NCBI GenBank assembly: GCA_005881275.1 | Contig: VBEF01000031.1 | Coordinates: 1 to 38,632 of the forward strand | Length of the DNA stretch: 38,632 nt | Direction: 5' to 3' | From: Chloroflexota bacterium | GTDB lineage: Bacteria; Chloroflexota; Dormibacteria; Dormibacterales; Dormibacteraceae | Part shown: piece by piece, positions 1 through 7,654 of the stretch | Layout of the letters: every line of letters begins with the position of its first letter | Numbering within the stretch: the first letter of the stretch is position 1 | Notes under the pieces: model-generated | What the model saw: the letters and a program-made list of their open reading frames with translations, nothing else | Database searches by the model: none | What the model was told of the DNA's origin: nothing | Made by a program: the position numbers and the translations under genes

Positions 1-189
1 TTAGAGACGGTCGGCGTGCTGGCGTTGGCCGAGCCGGAGCTGGCCACGCTGCCCGTGGTCTGGTTAGAGACGGTCGGCGTGCTGGCGTTGGCCGAGCCGG
101 AGCTGGCCACGCTGCCCGTGGTCTGGTTGGATACGGTCGGCGTGGTGCCGTTGGCCGAGCCGGAGCTGGCCACGCTGCCCGTGGTCTGG
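1..189. repeat. 63-bp tandem repeat, three copies visible
   Basis: The copies are 1-63, 64-126 and 127-189. The first two are identical. The third differs at a few positions near its start (plus-strand ttagag becomes ttggat, and gctggcg becomes ggtgccg). The unit is a multiple of three and encodes 21 residues of the minus-strand secreted protein, so copy-number change would keep the frame. The array probably continues past the left edge. Confidence 0.95.
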
Positions 190-1073
190 TTGTTCACCGT
201 CCCGGTGGTACCGGTGGTGTTGCCGGTGCTCGCCCCGACGCTGTTGTTGTTCCCCGCCCCGACGCTGCCCGAGGCTGTGCTCCCCGTGGTGTTGCCGGTG
301 CTGGCGCCCGTGCTGGTGTCCGCGCCCGCTCCCGCGCTACCGGTCGTCGCGGTGCTTCCGGTGGTGTTGCCCGTGCTCGCGCCCGTGCTTTCACTGTCGG
401 CGTCGGCTTCGTTCGACTTGCTGGCCTTGGTGCGGTCGTCGCCGTTACCTGACTTGCCGCCCGCAACATCCCCGCGCGAGTCGGAGTTGCCTTCGCCGGC
501 TTCCTTGTGCTGCGCGTTACCGGATGCGGTCGTCGAGGCGCCGGCGCTGCCGTTCGCCTTGCTGGCGCCGCTGGCCGTCGTCTTGTTGCCGGAGGACGTC
601 GAGGACTTGTCGCTGCTTCCAGCGCTGGCGCTTCCGCTGGCCTTGGCGCTGCCATTCGCCGTGGCGCTGCTGTTCGCGCCCGCGGACGCGTTCCCGCTGC
701 TTTGAGCCGCCTGGCTCCCGCTGCTCTTCGGACTCGACTGACTGGTCCCGCTCGTCTGGCTGCTGCTGCCTGCGCTCTTTTGGCTGCTGCTAGCCGTCCC
801 GCCCCCGCCCTTGCCTTTCCCTCCGCTGCTGTCGCCGTCACCGCCGCCAATGTGACTCTCGTTCTTCGCCGTTGGGCTGTCATGGCGAGGAGCCATCGCG
901 GAAGCACTCGTATGATCGCGTGCTTTGCCCTGGCCGTGCGAGTTGTCCGCTGCCAGAGCCGGAGACGTGCGAGCAAGCATGAGGAGAAGTCCGGCCATAA
1001 GGACGAACGCGTTGACGGCCAGGCGCCGCGCGAGCGCGGGTCGACTGGCTACAAACTCGCCGAACGCTTCCAA
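1..1073 (-). CDS. Secreted Ser/Thr/Gly/Asn-rich repeat protein, C-terminus beyond window
   Basis: Reading the minus strand from a TTG at 1073, the frame is open for all 357 visible codons to the window edge. GGAGG lies 7 nt upstream of the TTG (plus 1081-1085), which decides the start. The N-terminus reads as a signal peptide: basic RPALARRLAVN, a hydrophobic stretch FVLMAGLLLMLA, then a likely cleavage after SPALA. The mature part is low complexity: Ser/Gly/Lys-rich, then recurring TGASTGNTTG units, then perfect 21-residue repeats starting NQTTGSVASS. Each repeat has two N-x-S/T sequons. There is no recognisable catalytic domain. It is probably a cell-surface, stalk-like or glycosylated protein. 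Other frames here are also open but are Arg/Ala- or Val/Leu/Pro-biased and lack a start signal. The role is inferred; secretion is fairly sure. Confidence 0.72.
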   Translation of the reverse strand, partial: MEAFGEFVASRPALARRLAVNAFVLMAGLLLMLARTSPALAADNSHGQGKARDHTSASAMAPRHDSPTAKNESHIGGGDGDSSGGKGKGGGGTASSSQKSAGSSSQTSGTSQSSPKSSGSQAAQSSGNASAGANSSATANGSAKASGSASAGSSDKSSTSSGNKTTASGASKANGSAGASTTASGNAQHKEAGEGNSDSRGDVAGGKSGNGDDRTKASKSNEADADSESTGASTGNTTGSTATTGSAGAGADTSTGASTGNTTGSTASGSVGAGNNNSVGASTGNTTGTTGTVNNQTTGSVASSGSANGTTPTVSNQTTGSVASSGSANASTPTVSNQTTGSVASSGSANASTPTVS

Positions 1074-1199
1074 ATGCCCACCTCCACGTGGAAATGAGCG
1101 ATTGCCTCGCCGCCATCCTGGACACCAACCCCTTCAGCCCAAGGGGATATGTCGCAGAACGCCCCGCTCAGCGTTCCCTAGTAGGGCAATACGCTTGCA

Positions 1200-2552
1200 A
1201 TGGAAACGCAAACTGCATCGCTTGTAACCATGGACGCGGCGACGAGTGAAGACTCGGTCGCCGCTTATGCCGAGGATTTGCTCGCCGGAACCGGCTGGCA
1301 GGTCGACTCCGTGCGGCGGCGAGGCAACAGGCTGGAACCGCCCGACTCGTACTGGTCGCTGTTCAAAGTCGGCGTGAGCCACATTAATAAGGACGAGGAA
1401 GAGCGCGACTTGCGCCTCGTCGCGAAAGGCGCCCTGAACCCCGAGGCCTGGGCAAAGCTGGCGGCGCGCCTCGAGCGCCACGGCGCCGGCAACCGCAGCG
1501 ACCCGATCAACGGAATCGGTTATCCGACCCTGTTTCCCGAGACGCAGCATGCGTACTGGTTCTATCCCTTCGACCCCACGATGCCCAACCTGCCGCTCGC
1601 CAACGATCCGGTCCGCATGTCCAGCATCCTTCTGGGCGTCGACAGCCCGGGCGATGTCCTGGCGGCAGCTCGTCACCTCGAAATCGAGCGCGTTCGCTAC
1701 GTGCCCGAGGTGGGCGCCATCCTTCGCTACACGACTGACACCGGGAGCATGCCGGGCACGGTGTACGGCAAGGTCCAGCCGGGCGGGCGCGGCCTGAGGA
1801 CGTTTCAGGTCGTGAATGGACTTTGGAGGGCGGCCGCGCGCTATCCGGGACTGCTCAACCTACCCCGGCCCTTGGGCTACGTCGAGGACATGGGCCTGCT
1901 GCTCGAGGAAGGAGTCCGCGGCAAGCCGATTTCCGGCAAGCGTACGAGCGCGGCCTTCGCAATGACCGGGGTCGCGGCGGCAGACGCCCTCGCGGTCATC
2001 CACGAATCCGGGGTCCATTCCGATCAGGTGATCCGGATCGAAAACGAGTTCGTCCGTCTCGAGAAAGTTCTGCAGCAGTTCGCCTATGTGCTCCCGAACG
2101 GGCACTTCCTGCTGAAGGACCTGATCACGCACATGCGCGAGCGCGTGCGCAAGACGTCCGAAGAAGACTGGCTGCCGACCCACGGCGACATGAAGTACGA
2201 CCAGTTCATCCATCACAACGATCAGTACACGCTGCTCGACTTCGACTACTTCGCGACCGCGGAAACAAGCTACGACCTGGGCAAGTTCTGCGCCTATCTC
2301 GTCCCGTCGTCACCGAGGGACTGGAGGGAGTCCGTCGCCGCGGAAGAGATCCGGGCGCGGTTCCTCCACCGGTATCGGGAGCTCCGGCCATACGCAACCC
2401 TCCAGCGGTTCGGCGTGTACGAGTCGCTGCAGCTGGCCCTGCGCGCGATGGCGTTCATGTGGGCTCAGACCCATGGGTGGGAGCGGATCGCTGAGACTTT
2501 CCTGGTCCTGGCGTTCGAGCGCCTGAAGAGCCGCCTCCCGACTCAAGCCTGA
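1200..2552 (+). CDS. APH-fold phosphotransferase, substrate unknown
   Basis: 450 residues of the aminoglycoside phosphotransferase/choline kinase-like fold. Visible motifs: an ATP-binding strand GTVYGKV with Lys near 191, a Brenner-type catalytic loop THGDMKYDQF (His328, Asp330, in place of HGDxxxxN), and the metal-binding LLDFDYF (Asp347/Asp349). About 120 N-terminal residues precede the kinase part and match nothing I recognise. Such enzymes phosphorylate sugars, amino alcohols or antibiotics, and the sequence does not say which. ATG 1200 has no clear Shine-Dalgarno; TACGCT sits 4 nt upstream and might be a leaderless -10. An alternative ATG is at 1230. It stands alone between the divergent secreted protein and the CAP gene. 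Confidence 0.8.
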   Translation: METQTASLVTMDAATSEDSVAAYAEDLLAGTGWQVDSVRRRGNRLEPPDSYWSLFKVGVSHINKDEEERDLRLVAKGALNPEAWAKLAARLERHGAGNRSDPINGIGYPTLFPETQHAYWFYPFDPTMPNLPLANDPVRMSSILLGVDSPGDVLAAARHLEIERVRYVPEVGAILRYTTDTGSMPGTVYGKVQPGGRGLRTFQVVNGLWRAAARYPGLLNLPRPLGYVEDMGLLLEEGVRGKPISGKRTSAAFAMTGVAAADALAVIHESGVHSDQVIRIENEFVRLEKVLQQFAYVLPNGHFLLKDLITHMRERVRKTSEEDWLPTHGDMKYDQFIHHNDQYTLLDFDYFATAETSYDLGKFCAYLVPSSPRDWRESVAAEEIRARFLHRYRELRPYATLQRFGVYESLQLALRAMAFMWAQTHGWERIAETFLVLAFERLKSRLPTQA

Positions 2553-2651
2553 GTTCAACCTCAAAGACAGGCCTATCGATCTCTTTTACAAGCCTTAACC
2601 GAACAGGTACGCGCGTGGCACCCGCTAGGCCCCCAGACTCTGCCGTCTGCC

Positions 2652-3284
2652 ATGCGACTTGCATCTTGGCTGGGGGGACTCCTGATCGCCGTCGCCGTCG
2701 CCACGAGCGTCGGCGCGATCACGCTCGCGCGTCATCACTCCACCGCCTCACCAGGACTGACGGCGTCCCGACACGCTGCCGGCCCCACGATCGGCGCCAA
2801 CGACCCCGCGCCCGATCCTCCGCATAAGGTCCTGCCGCCGACTCCAAGCCCAGACCCGACCGCCGCTCCGGCGCCTCCAGCCGCCGCGCCCGCGGCGTCC
2901 CGCCCGCCGGCCAGGCCGGCCGCCGTGGTCAACTCCACGCAGCAGGCGCTGATCAACCAGGACAGGGCTGCACACGGATTGGGTCCGCTGACCTGGAGCG
3001 GGTGCCTCTACAACGTGGCGGTCGCGAATGCGAAACGGATCGCCGCTCAGGGCTCCCTTTCACACACCAACGGACCGCAGGCGGACCTGTCCTGCGGCCT
3101 GGGTCGCCAGGCCGGCGAGAACATCGGCGACTGGTCCGGCGGGATCAACGATGCGAAGCTCAACTCGATGTTCATGGCCAGCCCCGACCACTACGCCAAC
3201 ATCATGGGTCCATACCACTACGTCGCGACCGCGTGGGTCGTCGCTCCGAACGGCTACGGCTATATCGCGGTCGAGTTCAGCTGA
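2652..3284 (+). CDS. CAP/SCP-domain secreted or membrane-anchored protein
   Basis: 210 residues. An uncleaved or cleaved signal segment (SWLGGLLIAVAVATSVGAITLA) is followed by a Pro/Ala-rich linker at 45-92 and a C-terminal CAP domain at 93-210. CAP landmarks: LSHTNG with His138, GENIGDW with Glu156, and SPDHYANIMG with His180, i.e. the usual His/Glu/His cavity. Cys118 and Cys148 could form a disulfide. The family's biochemical role in bacteria is poorly defined. The setting just upstream of a cell-wall synthase suggests an envelope role (inference). There is no Shine-Dalgarno before the ATG, and I see no better start. Confidence 0.85.
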   Translation: MRLASWLGGLLIAVAVATSVGAITLARHHSTASPGLTASRHAAGPTIGANDPAPDPPHKVLPPTPSPDPTAAPAPPAAAPAASRPPARPAAVVNSTQQALINQDRAAHGLGPLTWSGCLYNVAVANAKRIAAQGSLSHTNGPQADLSCGLGRQAGENIGDWSGGINDAKLNSMFMASPDHYANIMGPYHYVATAWVVAPNGYGYIAVEFS

Positions 3285-3389
3285 ACTCGAGCCTCGGGTA
3301 GCGCCAATTTAGCGAGCGTTGTCCTGACGTAGCGCTCAAGACGCGGCACTGTACCGCCCAGATGAGCGCTCGGAGGAGGAGCGCGAAGG

Positions 3390-5507
3390 GTGTCAACCGG
3401 ACCGGTCACGGGCCGCGACCAGCACGCGCTCTGGCGCCGTCCCATCGCTTGGCTGTGGGCCAAGAAAGCGTGGATCGCCGCGCTGGTCGGAGCCTTGTTG
3501 ATCGCCACGACCGTCTACGTGTTGTGGGCGATCAAGGATCTGCCCGATCCGAGCCAGAACGTGCTCGCCGCGGGCGACGTCATGGTGCTCGACCGCAACG
3601 GCAAGCTGATCGAAGACTGGAGCCCGGCCGGCCACTACCACGTGACGCTCCAGCTCAAAGAGATGGGCGCCTACGCGCCCAAGGCCGTCCTCGCGGCGGA
3701 AGACCGCAACTTCTACAGCCACGGCGCGATCGACCCGATGTCGACTGCCCGCGCCGCGTGGGTCGACATCACGTCACGCGGGCTGCATGAGGGGGGCAGC
3801 ACGATCACACAGCAGCTGGTGAAGATCCAGCTGCTCACGCCTGAAAAATCGATCACGCGAAAAGTCCAGGAGGTCGTCCTCGCAGTCGCGCTCGAGCAGC
3901 GCTACTCCAAAGACGAGATCCTCGGCATGTACCTGAACCGCATCTATTTCGGACATGGTGCTTATGGCGTGGGCGCGGCAGCCCGGACGTATTTCAACAA
4001 GGACGCAAAAGACATCTCTCCGGCACAGGCCGCGTTTCTTGCGGGCTTGATCCAGGCCCCGGCCGCATATGACCCGCTGGTCCATTACGACCTGGCACAG
4101 GGTCGTGAGCTCTACGTCCTCCAGGGCATGGTGGCGACGGGGGCTCTCAGCCCCGACGAAGCCGACAAAGCCGCCAAGGAGGACATCCGCTCCGAGCTCC
4201 ACATCCAATCGACCGCGCGCCAGAGCAAGGCGCCGCACTTCGTCGACCACGTGCTCATCGACCTGGAGAAGTCGTTCGGCACGGCCGCCGTGCAGCAGGG
4301 CGGGATCGTGGTGCGCACGACGCTCGACCTCGAGCTGCAGAAAGTGGCGCAGGACGCCGTCGCCAACGGCGTGCAAGACCTCGCTCGCTTCAACGTCAAC
4401 AACTCCGCGCTGATGGCGGCGGATCCGAAGACAGGAGAGGTGCGCGCCTGGGTCGGCTCGGCCGACTATGGGAACGACTCGATCGGTGGCCAGTTCGACG
4501 TTGTGATGTCGCCGCGCCAGCCCGGATCGTCTTTCAAGCCGTACGTTTATGAGGCGGCGTTGCGCGACCACAAGATCACGTGGGCCACGGTCCTCCACGA
4601 CAAGCTGACCAACTTCAACGGCTACACGCCGCACGATTTCGACAACGGCGGCATGGGCGACATCAAGGCCAGTACCGCGATTCTGTACTCGCGCAACATC
4701 CCGGCGGTGCAGGTGGGCCAGATGGAAGGTATGAACAACGTCATCGACCTCGCCCACGCGATGGGGATCAAGAGCAAGCTCGAGCCGTATCTCTCAACCG
4801 CGATCGGGGCGAGCGTGGTGACCCTTTACGAGCACGTGCAGGGCTACCAGACTTTCGCCAACAACGGCCAGCGCGTCGATCTGCGCGTGATCAATGAGGT
4901 GCAGGACTCGAGCGGCCACACCGTCTTCAAGTACGAGAACCCATCCAGCACCACGGTTCTCACGCCTGCTGAGGCGTTCCTGATGACGGACGTGCTCAAG
5001 AACTATCAGAACACCTGGCGTTTCGGCTGGAACCGCCAGATGGCGAGCAAGACCGGCACCAGCGACAACGGCAAGGGTGGGATCCCGGACTCCTGGATCA
5101 TGGCCTACAACCCGGACATCGTCGCGGGCGTTTGGATCGGCAACACCGCGCCCGACGGCGGTGGCGGGCTCATCCGCGCCTACGGCGAGAACGTCGGCCT
5201 CACGATCATGAAGCGCTTCGTGAACGGGCTGCCGACGAACATGCGCGGCTGGTACCAGCGGCCGGCGGGGGTGGTGCAAGGGTGCGGCGGCGACCCTCAG
5301 GATCCGTTCCTGCAGGGGGCCTGCGCGTCGCCGACGCCTTCGGCGTCTCCGAGCCCTTCGCCGAGCGGGAGTCCCACCGTACTGCCTTCGGTGCTGCCGT
5401 CGATTCTCCCCTCAGCCTCGCCCTCGGCGTCGCCACCGGCCTCGCCACCACCGTCGCCGTCCGCCAGCCCGGCGCCAGCGGCGGCCCCGCAGCCATCTCC
5501 GAGCTGA
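3390..5507 (+). CDS. Class A penicillin-binding protein (transglycosylase/transpeptidase)
   Basis: Bifunctional peptidoglycan synthase of 705 residues. One membrane segment at about 26-48 (AWIAALVGALLIATTVYVLW). GT51 domain: AAEDRNFYSHG with catalytic Glu104, and GGSTITQQLVK at 135-145. Transpeptidase: SSFK with nucleophile Ser380, YSRN (434-436), and SKTGTSD (Lys554-Thr-Gly). All catalytic motifs are intact. The last 65 residues are a Ser/Pro/Ala-rich extracellular tail. The start is GTG at 3390, preceded by purine-rich GGAGGAGG and GAAGG. Its TGA overlaps the ATG of the GT20 gene by one base, so the two are probably translationally coupled. A second class A PBP lies at 11347. Confidence 0.95.
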   Translation: MSTGPVTGRDQHALWRRPIAWLWAKKAWIAALVGALLIATTVYVLWAIKDLPDPSQNVLAAGDVMVLDRNGKLIEDWSPAGHYHVTLQLKEMGAYAPKAVLAAEDRNFYSHGAIDPMSTARAAWVDITSRGLHEGGSTITQQLVKIQLLTPEKSITRKVQEVVLAVALEQRYSKDEILGMYLNRIYFGHGAYGVGAAARTYFNKDAKDISPAQAAFLAGLIQAPAAYDPLVHYDLAQGRELYVLQGMVATGALSPDEADKAAKEDIRSELHIQSTARQSKAPHFVDHVLIDLEKSFGTAAVQQGGIVVRTTLDLELQKVAQDAVANGVQDLARFNVNNSALMAADPKTGEVRAWVGSADYGNDSIGGQFDVVMSPRQPGSSFKPYVYEAALRDHKITWATVLHDKLTNFNGYTPHDFDNGGMGDIKASTAILYSRNIPAVQVGQMEGMNNVIDLAHAMGIKSKLEPYLSTAIGASVVTLYEHVQGYQTFANNGQRVDLRVINEVQDSSGHTVFKYENPSSTTVLTPAEAFLMTDVLKNYQNTWRFGWNRQMASKTGTSDNGKGGIPDSWIMAYNPDIVAGVWIGNTAPDGGGGLIRAYGENVGLTIMKRFVNGLPTNMRGWYQRPAGVVQGCGGDPQDPFLQGACASPTPSASPSPSPSGSPTVLPSVLPSILPSASPSASPPASPPPSPSASPAPAAAPQPSPS

Positions 5508-7063
5508 TGCTTGCCATGAGAAGTCCTGAGACTCCGTTCCTGGACAGCGTCGAACGCCGAGGGCCCGGCTCGTCGCTTCGCGCCTACGTGACGCGCACGC
5601 TGCCGCACAGCTCAACCATCGTGGTCGCCAACCGCGCCCCGCACGAACCACGATCCGAGGGCGGCTTCACGCGCGGCGCCGGCGGCGTCATCACGGCGCT
5701 GCTGACGCTCGCGGAGGTGGCCGCGGCCGACTGGGTGGCGTGTGCTCGAACCGACGGCGAGCGGGCGCTCATCGACGAGCACGGCACCACGTGGAAGGCT
5801 CCGCTGCTCCGCAGCGAAACGCGGCTGCACTACGCCACGCCAACGCCGGAACAGTACGAGCAGTACTACTCCGTGATCGCGAACCCGGTGCTTTGGTTCG
5901 TCCAGCACTATCTCTGGGACCTCGCCAACCAGCCCGTCATCAACGGCCGGATCCACCGCGCATGGAAAAACGGCTACGTCGAGGTCAACAAGCAGGTTGC
6001 GCGCAAGGTCGTCGAGGTGGCGAGGGGGCTACCAGCCCGGCCGCTTGTCATGGTCCACGACTACCAGCTCTATCTGGTGCCGAAGCTCATACGCGAGCAG
6101 CTGCACGGCGCGACCATCCAGCACTTCGTGCACATCCCGTGGCCGACGCCGCAGTACTGGAAGGTCCTGCCGCGCGAGATGCGCGATGCGATCCTTTACG
6201 GCCTTCTGGGCTGCGATATCGTCGGTTTCCAGACGAGCCTCGACGTGCGTAACTTCCTCATGACGTGCGAGGAGAACGCGGGCCTTGCCGTGGATGAGCG
6301 CGAGAAGGCCGTGCTCGTGGACGGACGTGTTGTCTACGCGCGCGCCTATCCCATCTCGATCGATGTCGCTGGCACGACACGGCTCTCCTACTCGCACGGC
6401 GTCATGGTCGAGGAGCGGAAGCTGCGTGACTGGCGGCCTGAACACCTCATTGTGCGCATCGACCGCACCGACCCGTCGAAGAACATCGTGCGCGGCTTTC
6501 TCGCCTACGAGAAGCTGCTGGCCCACCATCCGGAGCTCAGAGGCAGGGTCCAGTTCTGGGCCTTCCTGCAACCATCGCGCCAGGACGTCGCTGCTTACCG
6601 GAACTATGTCCGCAAGGTGCGCCAGACCGTGCTGCGCATCAACGCCCAGTACGGCGCGCAGGGTTGGCTTCCGATCCGCCTCGAGCTGGGCGAGAGCGTG
6701 CGCAAGGCAATGGCGGCGATGCGCAGCTTCGACGTGCTGGTGGTCAACTCCGTCTACGACGGCCTCAATCTGGTGGCCAAAGAAGGCGCGCTGGTGAACC
6801 GTACGGACGGCGTGATCGTGCTGTCGGAGAACGTTGGCGCGCATGAAGAGCTTTCTCAGCACGTGCTGTCGGTGAACCCATTCGACATCGAGGCCACCGC
6901 GAACGCGATGCACCAGGCGATCGTGATGGGCATCGAGGAAAAACGGCGTCGCAACGAGGGGGCGCGCGAGGTGGTGCGGACCAATGACATCGCGCGCTGG
7001 ATCACGCGCCAGGTGCAGGACATCCGCGACCTCGCGGCCGCACCCGGGCTCCGGGCAGGCTAG
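5507..7063 (+). CDS. otsA-like: GT20 glycosyltransferase, trehalose-6-phosphate synthase-like
   Basis: 518 residues, usual size for OtsA-type enzymes that join UDP/ADP-glucose to glucose 6-phosphate. Motifs: VVANRAPHEP with a Gly-rich GGFTRGAGG loop near the N-terminus, MVHDYQLYLVPKLIR (His184-Asp185), HFVHIPWPTPQYW (His209), IDRTDPSKNIVRGF (Arg320, Lys325), YDGLNLVAKEGALV (418-430), VLSENVGAHEEL. The phosphate-binding Arg and Lys are kept, but the usual LDYxKG reads TDPSKN, so the acceptor may differ from glucose 6-phosphate. The reading frame is open further upstream inside the PBP gene, but the conserved part and the overlap (TGATG, 5505-5509) favour ATG 5507; ATG 5516 is a second option. 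No trehalose phosphatase is in the window. Confidence 0.88.
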   Translation: MLAMRSPETPFLDSVERRGPGSSLRAYVTRTLPHSSTIVVANRAPHEPRSEGGFTRGAGGVITALLTLAEVAAADWVACARTDGERALIDEHGTTWKAPLLRSETRLHYATPTPEQYEQYYSVIANPVLWFVQHYLWDLANQPVINGRIHRAWKNGYVEVNKQVARKVVEVARGLPARPLVMVHDYQLYLVPKLIREQLHGATIQHFVHIPWPTPQYWKVLPREMRDAILYGLLGCDIVGFQTSLDVRNFLMTCEENAGLAVDEREKAVLVDGRVVYARAYPISIDVAGTTRLSYSHGVMVEERKLRDWRPEHLIVRIDRTDPSKNIVRGFLAYEKLLAHHPELRGRVQFWAFLQPSRQDVAAYRNYVRKVRQTVLRINAQYGAQGWLPIRLELGESVRKAMAAMRSFDVLVVNSVYDGLNLVAKEGALVNRTDGVIVLSENVGAHEELSQHVLSVNPFDIEATANAMHQAIVMGIEEKRRRNEGAREVVRTNDIARWITRQVQDIRDLAAAPGLRAG

Positions 7064-7082
7064 CCGAAGTTCAGACGGCTAG
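7060..7082. terminator. Inverted repeat spanning two convergent stop codons
   Basis: CTAGCCG (7060-7066) and CGGCTAG (7076-7082) are perfect 7-bp arms around a 9-nt loop. The TAG of the GT20 gene and the TAG of the leftward YGGT gene both sit inside the arms. There is no T-run on either side, so this is at best a weak bidirectional terminator. Confidence 0.35.
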
Positions 7083-7546
7083 TAACCTCCCGGTCCCCAG
7101 CGGCCCGAGCGGCGCGCCACGGTGACGTTGCGGTAGAAGATGATGGCGACCAGCCGAGCCAGCACCCAGCCGATCAGCGCGTAAACGAGGATCGCCACCA
7201 CGACGGACATCTCGAGCTGCGACTGCTCGTTGCCGATCGTGGGAAGGAGGTTCAGGAACGGCGCCAGGAAGAAGTCCGTCACGCCGTACGTCCATCGCGT
7301 GAAGCCGGCATGGGGATTGGCGCCGAGCAGCTTCAAGACGAGCCGGATGACGAGCAGCCCGTCGATCACTCCGAAAGCGAGATAGATCAGCTCCACCGCG
7401 CGAAAGCCGGGGTTGAAGGTGCTTACGACCTCCGACGTGCTCGGCGCCGCGGCCGGGTCCATTGGCTCTTCAGACCGCACGCTCCGGTGCTCGTGTACGC
7501 GTCCCGTCACCGGGTCGCGCTCGATGTCGGTTTCCTTGCGTTCCAT
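7079..7546 (-). CDS. YGGT-family membrane protein
   Basis: 155 residues. A hydrophilic N-terminus of about 50 residues is followed by membrane segments around VELIYLAFGVIDGLLVIRLVLKLL and MSVVVAILVYALIGWVLARLVAII, with the family-like loop TDFFLAPFLNLLP between them. YGGT proteins are small integral membrane proteins of uncertain function, linked in some bacteria to division or stress. The frame is open 22 codons further upstream, but ATG 7546 has AAGGGAG 7-8 nt before it, so I take that start. It ends facing the GT20 gene, 15 bp apart. A terminator at 7596-7627 separates it from the upstream gene on the same strand. Confidence 0.8.
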   Translation of the reverse strand: MERKETDIERDPVTGRVHEHRSVRSEEPMDPAAAPSTSEVVSTFNPGFRAVELIYLAFGVIDGLLVIRLVLKLLGANPHAGFTRWTYGVTDFFLAPFLNLLPTIGNEQSQLEMSVVVAILVYALIGWVLARLVAIIFYRNVTVARRSGRWGPGGY

Positions 7547-7595
7547 TTGGGTACTCCCTTGCCTGGTTGTAAGCGCTGAATTGGGGCTACGAATG

Positions 7596-7627
7596 AAAAC
7601 GCCCGGGGCCACGTCGGCACCCGGGCG
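7596..7627 (-). terminator. Intrinsic terminator after the Rv2525c-like gene
   Basis: Perfect 8-bp arms CGCCCGGG (7600-7607) and CCCGGGCG (7620-7627) with a 12-nt loop that can add three further pairs. On the minus strand the stem is followed by TTTT (7596-7599). It starts 27 nt after the TGA of the leftward gene ending at 7655 and lies before the YGGT start. Confidence 0.7.
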
Positions 7628-7654
7628 CTCTGGGGAGGTAGTCGGTCGCTTAAA

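Noticed and set aside
16..705. Plus-strand frame with Leu/Pro/Val/Ala repeats, and the Arg-rich minus frame 194-976
   Set aside because: Both are alternate readings of the GC-rich repeat. The minus frame from 1073 has an SD, a signal peptide and in-frame 21-residue repeats.
5132..5506. N-terminal extension of the GT20 frame into the PBP gene
   Set aside because: The extension is Arg-rich, unlike GT20 proteins, and overlaps the essential transpeptidase C-terminus. ATG 5507 matches the family length.
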